From NCBI GenBank assembly GCA_039566865.1, contig CM076956.1:14147511-14211510 (forward strand): a stretch of DNA of 64,000 nt, read 5' to 3'. Positions 35,867 to 47,700 of the stretch are shown here, piece by piece. Positions within the stretch are counted from its first letter, which is position 1. The number at the start of each line of letters is the position of its first letter. The notes under the pieces are model-generated. The model did not search any database. It worked only from the letters and a program-made list of their open reading frames with translations, and was not told the DNA's origin. The position numbers were made by a program, and so were the translations under genes. Source of the DNA: Aurelia coerulea (taxonomy: Eukaryota; Cnidaria; Scyphozoa; Semaeostomeae; Ulmaridae).

Positions 35867-38800
35867 ATGTCTTCAAAGCTGAACATCCTTGATAGACCAT
35901 TAAGCAAAGGAAAGTCAGAGGTAAACCATTTCTTTGACTTTAGTGCCTGGTTTGGTTGTGAATATTTGCTTGCATGCATGAGCACCAACAATCTTCTGAG
36001 CCAAACATGTCCGGCACACAAGAGCACTTAGTTTCCATAGTTTTCATTATTTTATTGGCACAATGTCCGCTTCATAAAAATTTAATATTCTATACAGGCA
36101 AAATCTGTTGTATTCAAAATAATAACCTATTATTTTCATTGTTATCCTTGAATGAAATTGTGCTTCAAAGTTCTTTGACTTTGGCGCCCATATAACCAAC
36201 TTTCCAACCAGGGTACATCTTTATGTCTACTCTGTTTTACAGACCATCTGTATACTGTTTAAAGTCACACTCTGATGACGACACAAGTCAGAAAGACCTC
36301 AGTGTGCTAAATCTTCTCGTTTTTTTGCATCCGAATCTCTTTACAATTCATTACTGTGTCCTTGTATGTATTTCAGATCAACATCACATCATTTGCATTG
36401 CTGTTTTCAGAAATTGTACAATATTCACAAGGAAGGGTTTTGACAGTAACAGAGCTGCAAGATAAGTATGTTGTCATTTGTTTTGACTTGCCACATATCT
36501 AAATACTTTGATGTCTTGTTATTGCAGTCACAGTATGATCAAATTTTTGTATCCATATTCTACCAATTTACAGTGCTTTTTGTATAAAACCGTCTTCTGG
36601 AGACAGTCATGTAAAGTAGGTTCTTCAAAGCTTTGATATCCATCCTTAGCTCTACAGATTTACACAAAGAAAGTACCTCTGTTCCATACCAATTTGGCAA
36701 CTTTCCTTGAAATTGTGTGACTACTTGCAAATTCATACAACTTTGAGGTCTGAGCATTATTATGAATTATGAATGGCCTGTACTGTACAAAATCATATAT
36801 TTGCCCAAGTAGCATTTGATTAGCAATGGTATTTCATCAATATATATAGGCTTGCACTTCTTGGCCAGCATGTTGGAAGAAGGGTTTCAGATGTTCATGT
36901 TTTGAGAGAAAAGGGATTTAAAAGAGAGATCAAGTTGATAAGAATGCTAATGTTCATCACATCAAATCTTTGGAAGGTAAGAATTAGACCAATCTTCAAT
37001 CATTTTGATCTCATTTTGATCAGTTAGCTGAATAATAACAGATGTGTAACAGATGGTAAAAAGGCAGATGCATTTGAAAATTTGAATTATGAAGAGGGCA
37101 ACTGCAGATGGATTTTAACAAGTCAAAGTTTGGTTGATGACAAAACACCAGAGTTTTTTTGTGATTTTCTTTTTTTCAGTATCCAATTTTCGTAGATTGC
37201 CATTGACCAATATTTCACGTCCTCAGGAATAATACATCAAGTTATTTAATGTCTCAAAAATGTTGGCTTTGGCTAGCAACAAGTTTGGCTCATTCCCACA
37301 TCATGACCATTTTTCAAATATATCAATTTTTTTTCCACATTAAGTACTGTAAGCAGTTTAAGATTTAATATAAATTACACCCCACCATGTTCTACTGAAA
37401 CCAGCACTGAAAGCGTTTGAAAGTTATTTCACAAGGAAAAGTCACAATAAGAATAACCGCAAAAACAATACAAAAGTAATTACAAATAATTTAACAATCT
37501 ACAGTACAGTACCTAATACTGTAACTAACTAACTGAAACATCACTTTTGAAATTTAAAGCATCCAGCAAGGACACAAACTTACTGTAGACTTTTAGCCAT
37601 TTATCAGTTGTAATTTTGATCTTGTAATATTAACTTTCATTCTTGCGAATGTTTAACTTTTATTTCTATTAAATACCAAATTTCATTTTGTAAAATGCAG
37701 GTCTTTGAATGATAACAGTAATCTTATTTATTGAACAAATTGGCCTGTATAAATATGAAAGATTACAACTGTTAAAGTATACATTTACTGTTTGAGTGAA
37801 GCCCTATGGAATAATTCTTTGTCATTTAAGTTCAAAAATCAAGCTGAAATATCTTATTTATTGCAGTCTTTATTTGGCAAAGAAGCAGACAAACTTGAGC
37901 ATGCAAATGATGATGAAGCAACTTGTATCTTTTCTTGAAGATCACATTTTTGTCACTTTGGATAAAAAAAATGTTGTCACTTCTTTCAAAATACTGCATA
38001 TTGTGTTTCTTGCCATTCCTTTTCATACCACAATTTTAGTCAATTTTTCTCGTTTGAGAATGATAATTTTGTCACTGCAGAACTTTCAAATCTGTCCTCA
38101 TCAAAATATTACAGTTTTTTTATGAACAACCTATTGTAAGTGTTTCTCATTATACTGTCCAGTTGACCAAATATTAAAGAAGTTCATGCAAGTATAATTT
38201 AAAAAAATATTTCCTTGACTCTCAATAAAGATTACATTATAGAGAAAGAACCACTTGTAAATAAATTTATCTCAGTACCAAAAGACAAAGGTAAAACAAT
38301 TGTTATCTATCATTGACTAAACTATCACTGCTTCTCAAAAGTATTTAAGAAACGTCTTCTAGCATGTCTTCAAACGCAGGGCATATTTTCGCTCATTTCC
38401 ATTAGCTACTGTGTTGCTCAACGTAACACTTGAGTAATGTCTGAACGGGAGCATGAACATTTGCTCTGAATGTTTATACTCTTCCACAGATTGTCACCCC
38501 ACCCTCCAACAGATTTTCCCCCACCCCTTGCACGATCGTACATGCTCTCATAAGACTCTTCAAAAATTCAAAATTAGCCTTGATGAAGGTGGTAAGGCAG
38601 GGCTGTATTCATGCATCTCTCCAAGGCATTCGATTGTATTAGACATGACCTCTTGATAGCAAAACTGCATGCATATGGCTTCTCTCACGAAGCATTAACA
38701 TTCATCAACGATTACCTTACAAACAGAAAACAGAGAGTTAAGGTAACTGGTTTCTTCAGTTCTTGGAAAGACCTAATACGTGGTGTTCCTCAGGGGTCAG

Positions 38801-41200
38801 TCTTAGGCCCTCTGCTGTTTAACATTTACATTAATGATCTCTTACTCAAAACTCAAATATATGTATGCAGATGATACTACAATCTATGCTTGCGATAAGA
38901 ACCTACTAGATAACATAACTCATAAGCTTGGAAGTGACTGAACTTTTTTTAAATTAAATGGACATAAATGTCATCTTTTGGTTCTTGGGCATACATGTGA
39001 TGATTCAGTTACTGTTATGATTGTAAATACACTGTTGTCGTTAATAGCTCTGAAGGAAATTGCTCGCAGTTCATATTGATAGCAAACTCTTCTTTGATCG
39101 TCACGTCTCGAACCTTGCCAAAAAGCTGGCAATAAACTTGTATGCATGTGCCCACATATCCCCTTACTGTATATGGATCAGAACAAACGAAGAAACTTGA
39201 TGAGGGCATTTACTGCATTACCACTACAATTTGCGTAATAATAACGAATTTACTCAACCCAAAGTGAGATCTGTCAGCACGGGAAAGAAAGCGTCCAATT
39301 TAAAGGTTCGCAGCTGTCACAAATGTTACCACTAACAATGCGGAATCAGAATCCGTTTGTCAATTTAAAACAAAGATAAGACATTATTACGGGGAAAACT
39401 GTCCATCAAATCATGCCGCATTTTTATTCCGAAAGTGGGCAATTTATGATAAATGTTTTTTAGATATCCGTTTTATATTGTATACTTTGATGAAACATTG
39501 GCTGGAGAGCGCAGCTTTACGATAAACTTCAATATTAGACCACGAAGAACAACAATTTGAACGCCATTTCAGAAAAAGAGACAGTGACGAACCCAACATG
39601 GTAATATCGAGATCTCAATTAATTAGGACTATTCCATGTTGAAAAATGCAGTGGTATACAAAAGGTTAATTAGACTAGGGCATGTGTACAGTAATACGTT
39701 TGAAAAACAGCCTTAAATAACAAACCCATAAACGCAACTGAACACCGTAATCTGCAGAAAGAAGACTCTAACTCCTGTAAAAGAACAGCCAAAATAAACA
39801 TGTAACTAGAGAGAACACTGTTGAATCCTGCAATAGAAAAACAAGTAAATCTTAAAACCTGAAAGAAAGAAATAGATTAGTAAAGGTATTAGAAATAAGG
39901 TAGTAGTACGTTTCGAGACGAGCTTGTCCCAGCTTCAGTTCATACATTGATGACCTGTCAATATTTTACCCACTACTTTCTTCTGTAATGAACATTTTAT
40001 ATAAACGCTTAACGTTGGAATTAATTAGCCACTACTTTTATTAAGTTATCATATGATGTAATCCAACGATAAATAAATTGATAATAATAACAGCAACAAC
40101 GCGAGGAAAGTACCAATGCCTTTTACAGCATGTAGGTCACCGAGTTGATCTTATAGAAATCATGTTTGGTCGTTTTAGGGTTTGTTAATACCAAGCTATC
40201 AGCTTTTACTTTCAAGGAAAATTTAAATGTATTTCCATAAGGAGTAATTGATATTTTGAAACTTCTGCTACCTGTGCAATACTTCATTATTGTTATGGTT
40301 CTAGGTAGTCTGAATTGTGCTTCATATATGGGTGGAATAATCGAAGCAATTCTATGCGGAGGGGGATTCGTAAGTATTATATCAAGGCTTGTTTTCTAGA
40401 AACTCATTTGCAACATGACTTATTAAGGGACAGTGCAAAATTTATTGTATGACTTGGCCAATGGAGAAGAAAAAATCCTGCAAAAAATCCAATTGCCCCG
40501 TCACCCTTTCCTTGAAAAATGTATCTGGCCCCATATTCATGAGCAATAGATATTGTATGGTACCACCGATAAATTAGCCAAAGACCATAACAAAATCAAT
40601 TCTTAATCACTACGGGTTTTTTCAAGGACAAAATTGACTTTGAGGATGAAGAGAAATGACTGATGAATCACTCTTGCAAACAACTAACAAAGAAATTTTG
40701 CACCATTTTATACACTTCCTTCGAGGCATTTCTCATCTTGTATGATTTACAATTTTGTCCTCAAAATGAATAATCTTTTATTTCAAACGTTATCTTGAGC
40801 TTATAAAATGCTATTGCCCCGAACATATTTGCTGTAGACAAATCGTTGACCCAGTTCTTTACAAGCTCAAAAAGTAATTGCCCCGTTACATTTCGCACCA
40901 ACCATGTTATAAAATAAACTTTGCACTGTCCTTAAGTGCTAGCTTTCTTGGTTACTCCTTTCGCGTGGTGAAAGTCACATAATAGCTTTAATTATCGTTG
41001 GTATTTTGTGTGCCTTGGGTTCTTGAGTTAACTATGAAACGAGAAACGATGTCGCTATGATTGGAGAAAACTGATTTCAACTATCGTCTTCTTTGTTTTA
41101 GCCTGCAAAAGTATCAGTACATTGGCACAAAGGAACTACTTTTCTAATCAAGTTTGACGATGCTGTCATCGCCCGAGAGAAAGCAATGGAGAGTAAATAG
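35867..41200 (+). CDS. TRAPPC5: Trafficking protein particle complex subunit 5 (7 exons, 183 aa, complete)
   Basis: Exons 35867-35920, 36377-36465, 36850-36976, 37867-37924, 38231-38290, 40305-40369 and 41102-41200 sum to 552 nt with all phases closing. The product runs [112 protein letters not shown] and [20 protein letters not shown]. This is collinear with animal TRAPPC5/Trs31 (about 188 aa). The protein has the alpha/beta TRAPP fold and is a core subunit of the TRAPP exchange factor for Rab1 in ER-to-Golgi and intra-Golgi traffic. An in-frame TAA three codons upstream fixes the start. Exons are 54-127 nt, too short to be seen as long open frames. Confidence 0.96.
36257..36347. repeat. Single-arm copy of the hairpin repeat at 55757-55908
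   Basis: AAAGTCACACTCTGATGACG, then AAGTCAGAAAGACCTCAGTG and TGCATCCGAATCT, match the right arm of the GLDC-intron hairpin closely. It lies in TRAPPC5 intron 1, ending about 30 bp before exon 2. Confidence 0.7.
38590..39430 (+). mobile_element. Degenerate LINE RT fragment
   Basis: Frame 38611-38874 reads [28 protein letters not shown] and [20 protein letters not shown]. After a frameshift, [13 protein letters not shown] follows at about 38866-38900. It is related to the RTs at 9420-12044 and 16525-17522, with frameshifts and stops. It lies in TRAPPC5 intron 5. Confidence 0.88.
40427..40931. mobile_element. TTAA-flanked MITE, 505 bp
   Basis: TTAA at 40423-40426 and 40932-40935 bracket GGGACAGTGCAAAATTTATT and AATAAACTTTGCACTGTCC-type ends. 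Inner arms also pair (AAGGACAAAATTG near 40624 with CAATTTTGTCCTC near 40751). No coding frame. It lies in TRAPPC5 intron 6 and starts 57 bp after exon 6. Confidence 0.78.
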
Positions 41201-42627
41201 AAAGTTCCCATGAGAATAACTAACTTGATGTTCTATAACAATCAGAACTGTACTGTTTCAGATGCGTAACAGAGTAGAATTTTATAACTTTGTTGACAGT
41301 TTTGTGGTATCAAAAACAGTGACAGACGCAAAACAACAGCACATACGACATGTGTCAAAGATAAAAAATTCGACATATATACAAACTTTAATGCGACGTA
41401 AGACGCAGTTCTTCGTGTTACCAAGACTTTAAATTTTAAATATGGAACTGGAGATATCGAGATAATGAAATTCAATCCAATTTCAGGCTAGAGCGAGAAA
41501 GCTCTCTCGCAAGTCTACTTGAGGTATCAAAATTTAATTCAAAATACCCTATATATTCTTCCCCAAAATTAGTCAATGCATAAGCATCACGTTTTTTGCA
41601 AAAGTACAAACAAGTTGTGAATATGGTCGTTTTGTAAGATAGACTTTTGGTTAGTTCAGACGTCATATTCAGTTTATGAGATCTATGGTATGTTTCAAAA
41701 ATCTCGGCACTTCGAACTTTTCCCGCGAAGGGTAGATTAAAAGTTTCCTCCCATGACTCAGCTCTATTTTTGAAAAGTTTGTCTCTTTCAAAATAAACAA
41801 AATGGACGTTTTTTTCTGCGACGCAAAACTGATGTTTCAAGACTTTTGAAACTGACTGTAGCTCAATAATAAAATTTGTAGACATTCTAATTAATAATTA
41901 ATTATATATCAACAAAATCATAACGAAATGTTGACAATTTTTGTAAAATTTTCATCGCATGTTTAACTCAATAACAATCCAGCAAGGAGAGCTTCTGCCC
42001 TGCACCACATTCTAACCGATGTATACACCATGCCTTTGTATTCCCGAAAGGAAAGAAATAAATAAACAAGAATAAGAATTCACATACAACTTTCAATCTA
42101 GTCAGTGACAAAACTAAGAATTAATTATAAGGTACCAGGCAATTGTATATCAAAAATTTCAGTTACATTTCATTTTATCATTTGAATTTCATTGTTAATT
42201 TTTTAACCAAGAAGAACAATAGATAGGCATGATGCTAAGATTTTTCCACATCCGACATAATTCTAACGTGAAATACAATACCAGATTAGTTATGTATCTA
42301 GTTTTGTCACACCCTACTGAAGCGATGCCCCGCCAAGGTAAAAGGGTGACCCCCTCTCCAAGAAAATTGTTCTCCCGCTATGTTTGACACTTTCCCCGCC
42401 TTTTTTTATTCTTGCCCCATTGAAATTTTTGTCTCCCCGTTTGAAATTATACAAGTTCCGTCATAGCTGATCGCCAAAATTTTTCCTTTCCCCGTCATAA
42501 TAATGGTAATCACCGTTGAAAATTTATAATTTCAAAATGGTCCCCGCTGTATTTTTAAAGTCCGGCAGGGTCGTTACTGGGGTGGGTGTCTTAACTCTGA
42601 TTGAATAATGATATTCATAAAATACCG

Positions 42628-43310
42628 CATTCACACTGACATAGTTACACCAGGTTTACATGACAAGGCTAAATTTCAACCAATCAGTTGCATTAGAGTG
42701 GTTGAGCATAGGTTCCAAATCTTTAAAAAGGTTGGTGTAAAATTCCGTGACCTATTTCTTTGAACTGAATCACTTCAAAGAAACTTTAGATATTTCTCTA
42801 TAATTCTACCGTTGAAAATTTCTGAAATCTTCAATATTTTCAGAATTAGAGCGTTCTTCTTTTTCAAGAATTCAAGAATAATTTTCAAAAATATTTAAAA
42901 CCACATAATGTCTAAATTGTTTGACGCAGCATGACATAACTTCGAAGAGAACCATAGTTCATAGATGCCAACAATATGGCATCAAGCAAAAGTCTGTCAC
43001 TTTTCTGGTTTATGATTTAGAAAGTTGATGACGTCACATCCTCAAATCAGTTGAAATGTAAGATATGCTGTAATTTCGAAAAATATTCAAAATTTCTGAA
43101 CAGTCCAACGGTAGGATTACAGATAAGTATCTAAAGTTTCTTTCAAGCAATTCAACTAGAAAAAAACAGGTCACTGAATTGTACACCCATCTTTTTACGC
43201 CGATTTAAAGATTTGGAACATATGTAAAGTGGTTGCGTTGCCCAGTGAAAAGGCCCCCATTCGATAACCTGGTTCAGTTTAAGCTGGTTTCACTTGCTCA
43301 AGTGTGAATG
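42628..43310. repeat. Foldback element, CATTCACACT ends
   Basis: CATTCACACT at 42628 mirrors AGTGTGAATG ending at 43310. Arms pair again inside: GGTTCCAAATCTTTAAA (about 42710) with TTTAAAGATTTGGAAC (about 43204), and GAAACTTTAGATA with TATCTAAAGTTTC. No clear target duplication. Confidence 0.65.
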
Positions 43311-44143
43311 TGGCAAAAAGATAATATTACTGCTCTAAGAAACCTTAGCTGTCATTTTCTGGCTTGAAGGTTAAGGCGGGGCAGCCTTCTTCTCAGGATG
43401 GATGTTTTCGAAACATTGTATTTCATCCATAATTCCTGAACAAAGTGTATGGTATGTTCGGTGAGTTTGTATAAGCAAGTGCGATGGTCTAGTAAGTGAG
43501 ATCCAGATCTAAAATTATAAAATCTCGCAACCACAAATAAATACTAATAAAATTATTTCAGTACAATCTTTAGGAATGACTTGCGACAAAAACTTCTATT
43601 GCGACACCCACAATAAATAAGGAGGCTATAAAAAGTTCCGCACACAACGTCAAACCACTTTTCACGTGAAATAATTCAAGACATTTGAACATGTATTCAC
43701 GAAAGCGAAACCACGCATTTAACACAATAGCTGTCTAGTCTGGTCCAGAAATTATGGGACAGCAAAATCTTAGCTGCATAGAGTTTCCCTAAAGAACTCT
43801 TAGCTTCGTACAGTTTCGTGCCCAAACTTGCAATAGCAACTCCTCTATCGTTGGACGATTACTATGAAAAGAGATCTGCTAGGGAAAGCACGCAAGGAAT
43901 CGCCCAATCGTAAGGTCAACGACGGATAGAAATTCAGATGCACGCTTGCAATCATGACTTGGAAGTCATATCAAGTCGGCCAAAAGCATCTGCTTCTTTG
44001 AAAGCCCACTGGCGGTAAAATACTTGACAAATTTCAAAGTATATTCTGCTGATTTTCAAAATAATTTTATGACAACTAAACAGTTAATAAAGAATCGAAT
44101 CACATCTTTGTGTTGAGCATGTCTTCTTCGGATAGGGAAATGA

Positions 44144-44477
44144 TAGCCTGCGTGCAGTCTTTCTTTTGTATAATTGAAAGAACCAGAAAGTAGAAAGACT
44201 GCGCAGCACCAAGAGATTTCTTGTATGACTGACTCAGCAAAATCAAATCAATGAACGCTAATCTGTTTCATCAAACTGTTCAATTTCAAACAAACAAAAA
44301 ACAAAGACGCTACGTAGGCTGATTGTGTTGCGGTTCGGAAAATCTCTAACCAAGTTCTAATTGGTCCATATCACAATGGATTTATTCATTAAAATACGAA
44401 TAATCGCTTACAAATGCGCAGTCTTTCTATTTCTCGTTCTTTCACTTTTACACTAAAGAAAGACTGCACGCAGGCTA
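44144..44477. mobile_element. MITE with perfect 9-bp target duplication and compound TIRs
   Basis: GGGAAATGA occurs at 44135-44143 and 44478-44486. The 334-bp element begins TAGCCTGCGTGCAGTCTTTC and ends with its complement. Similarity of the ends continues for about 60 bp, and within each end CAGTCTTTCT pairs with AGAAAGACTG to form its own hairpin. A 9-bp duplication suggests the Mutator or Merlin class. Confidence 0.88.
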
Positions 44478-44677
44478 GGGAAATGAACGTTCCTTTCCAA
44501 AGACTTCAAATATGGCAGAGAATTTTGGTCGAACCGGTATAAGAGGGATCTGGATTTACCCCTGAATATCTAAATATTCACGCAGTATTGCAGCTTTGTC
44601 TTCAAGTACTGCAAGCATTGGCTGACAAGAGAAGCAATTTTCTCACATCAAACAGCAGCTTCAATTCAATTTCGATA

Positions 44678-44683
44678 TTTATT
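44678..44683 (-). terminator. Candidate GLDC poly(A) signal
   Basis: AATAAA on the minus strand, about 100 nt past the GLDC stop codon at 44784-44786. Spacing is plausible for a short 3' UTR. Confidence 0.5.
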
Positions 44684-44783
44684 TTAGCCTTGTCTGCAAC
44701 TGCAAACTAGGCCACACAAATACATAACGAAGCTACTTCACTAAAGTCACCAATGACCTAGCTTCGATAAATGAAGATTGAAG

Positions 44784-47700
44784 CTAGATGGAGCTTTGAG
44801 TCTTTTCATACTCTTCGTGTTCGATTGGTGGACACGTACAAATCAGATGGGAATCTCCGTGTACATCGTCCACACGTCCGCATGATGGCCAGAACTTCGA
44901 GGCTTTCAGCCATGGCTGTTATAAAGCAAGAATTAAATACAATATCAGTATTTTTGTAGTTGCAGCGTTGTCCAAAAAAAAATCATAAAGACAGATAGTT
45001 GGTCTACGCATAACTCTAAGAATTAGAGGTTTTGAAAATCAGATCATCAGACTTAAAAATAGATGTAGCTACATTACAGCCAATTTATTAGGCCTACTAC
45101 CTATCACATAAGACCTTTAAGCTATTCTGAAAAAGAATTTGTAAAAATGTACAAAAATATCGCTCGATCCGGCTCCTTTGTAGTATACTTAAAAGGTATA
45201 TTTAAAATAAAACGTTCTTTACAATCGTTAAAAAATTAAATAAAACAAAATGATACATCAAAAATACCTACGATATTGCCACGGTATTTGCTACAACTGA
45301 TGTAGCAAAGTCACAAAAGTGGTTCCGACTGTAAGCTGAACATGAGCAGATTTGACACTAATTTACGCTCAGAGCGACAGAGTGTCAACAAATTGCTTTT
45401 CGTTAGTTTCACACCCCAGTTTTCAACTCACAATTGAGAACTTCCTTCTACTTCCATATTTGTTCACAAAATGTGTGCTGCCTTTCAGCAGCCTCCTCAG
45501 TGAGAATCAAAATAATAAATGGACTAAATAAGAAGTGATAAACTCGAAATCAAAAATGCCTGTTCGCTGACAGGCAATGCCAGTTGATAGGAATGAAGTT
45601 TCATATTTACAATCAATAAACAAGTAACACCAATAATTCACTACCGAAAAGGGAGAAGCTGAGTAGCTACACTATGAGCATGAAGGGACAGACATGTATA
45701 ATAATAGTAATCATAATAATAATAATAATAATACTAAATTTATTTCACGTTGGCGCTACATAGCTATGTACAGTGAAAATTAAGATAATACTGTACCAGC
45801 TAATCCAAGCCAATTGCGAGAACTAATGCAATCCCATATATATATATATACATATGTGATTAATAAGTAAGATTACAACTAAATAGCATAAAATTGCAAG
45901 AAGAGATTAAAAACGTTGTTGTATAAAAATCCGAGCTCTTGTGTGAAAGTCCGGCTATGGTATGACATTGTATCATAAGTAGCCAAGTTGTGGTATAAAC
46001 GTAGGGGTAAACTTCAATAATAATTTTCATAATTTCTCTTTTCTTGGGGTTCATGTAAAATGTCACGTGGAGCAGGAAAGGAGGGTTGGATGGAAATAGA
46101 TCAGCAGAAATTGAAGAAGGTCTCTGAAACTAAAAAAAACTTACCGCTGGAAAAGCTGCTTCAGCTCTACTGTAAGGTCGATTCCATTCATCTTCTAACA
46201 ACACTTGTTGAGTGTGTGGCGCATTCTAGCAAAAAAGTAGGACTTGCTGAATTATCTGTTACATTATGTGCATTAGACTGACAGAACTTCTGCATAAAAA
46301 CACCACGAACAGAGCACAAATGCGTACATGAGAACAACAACTTTTAGGAACACTCAGGTTAAAATTATGAAAGACGATTTTTTAAACTTTGTGAAAATTG
46401 CTTTCAACTGTGGAAGATTCTTCAAAGTGCTTCATGCACAAGGCATGTTCTTTTGTGTTGTTTTTGCATAGTAAATTCCAATTAATTGCACTACTTTTAA
46501 ATAGAACTACGAACCTTCACAAGGCTACGGTAAAAAGTGAATGCAGGTTTTTACTGCATTACATATGAAGCAAGTATCGAGATTACTAAGCCTTCCCAAA
46601 AGCCACCCAGTGAAGTAGCAATATTGACGATGCATATACGGTGAAGGAATGCAACGCAAAAAGTTCTCAATGTTAGAATGGTAAAGAGGTTTGATACATG
46701 CACTGGCTTTGCATTTACTCTTGACCTTTTCGCATTATTTGATTAAATACAGTACCTTTAATGGGTTATCTTTTTTGTCCATCCTTCCTTCTTCAATAGC
46801 CTTAATTTCTTCCCTGATACCTACAAGTAAGACCATAAATTCAACAATGAATCTTTAGAAAGAAAGAGTTATATTGGTCAAGGTAAAGTGGCTTTGGTCA
46901 AAATGTGGCACAATTTCAGTACCGCTGCAGCAACAGAAGACTTTAGTGAAAGATTAGAGCTTTTAATAAGACTAGTCTAACTAAGTTGTATCGTAGTATC
47001 GTTAACACATTCATTTCAAATTTTATACTTCTGACTAACTGTCTAACCATCGATGCGACGAAAAATGTGAGACAATGATTTTTATTTTGCGAAAATAAAA
47101 CTATGATTCAACCGAAAATAACTGCATCTATTCAGTATCTAATTACGGTTACTTGTGAGAGTCTTGCATGACAGTAGTACTGGTCAGTTTAGCAGTTTGT
47201 GAAAAGACGAGTGCATGACAAACAAGTAATAAAATAAATAAGGCAAAACAAAAATTCTACAAGATGTATTACATAGCATATTCTCAAAATTCAACGCAAT
47301 ATTGCTGTGCCTATCCTGGTTTGATCATTATAGTAGCCTGTCAGGGCTTATCATTATGGACTGGTAAATCGAATGTAGAAAATCTATCAAAACAGAATCA
47401 ACGTCCACAACTGGATAGTGCTGCTGCTCTAAAATCTTATGGGAGGGGTGGGAAGGGGATTCTGGTCAGCAAACGAGCTATCTACGTGTGACCTTAGACT
47501 CCTGTACAGACTATTCATATTGTCACTATTTCACATGCCAGGACAAAATTTAAAATCACTGGCACGCTTGTATACGTGACTCTATTGTGACCTTTTTTCC
47601 TCTTTCTTGGGACTAAATAAATTCAGATATGTTGGAGTTTTTTTCTTTCACCCGTTTACGTTGCCAATGCCATATTAAAACTCTTGCAAGTAGCACACAC

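Larger units (their letters stand above)
41201..44783. other. Convergent intergenic region TRAPPC5/GLDC
   Basis: Contains both 3' ends, an unexplained 137-codon frame at 41472-41885 (minus), a foldback element at 42628-43310 and a 9-bp-TSD MITE at 44144-44477. The stretch 42310-42590 is studded with CCCCG/CCCCGCC runs. No conserved gene was recognised. Confidence 0.5.

Noticed and set aside
37796..38125. 109-codon frame covering TRAPPC5 exon 4
   Set aside because: The true TRAPPC5 reading is 37867-37924 in another frame, ending at a GT donor; the longer frame is chance.
46060..46281. Plus-strand 73-codon frame
   Set aside because: It is the antisense shadow of GLDC exon 46145-46225, which has correct splice borders and family sequence on the minus strand.
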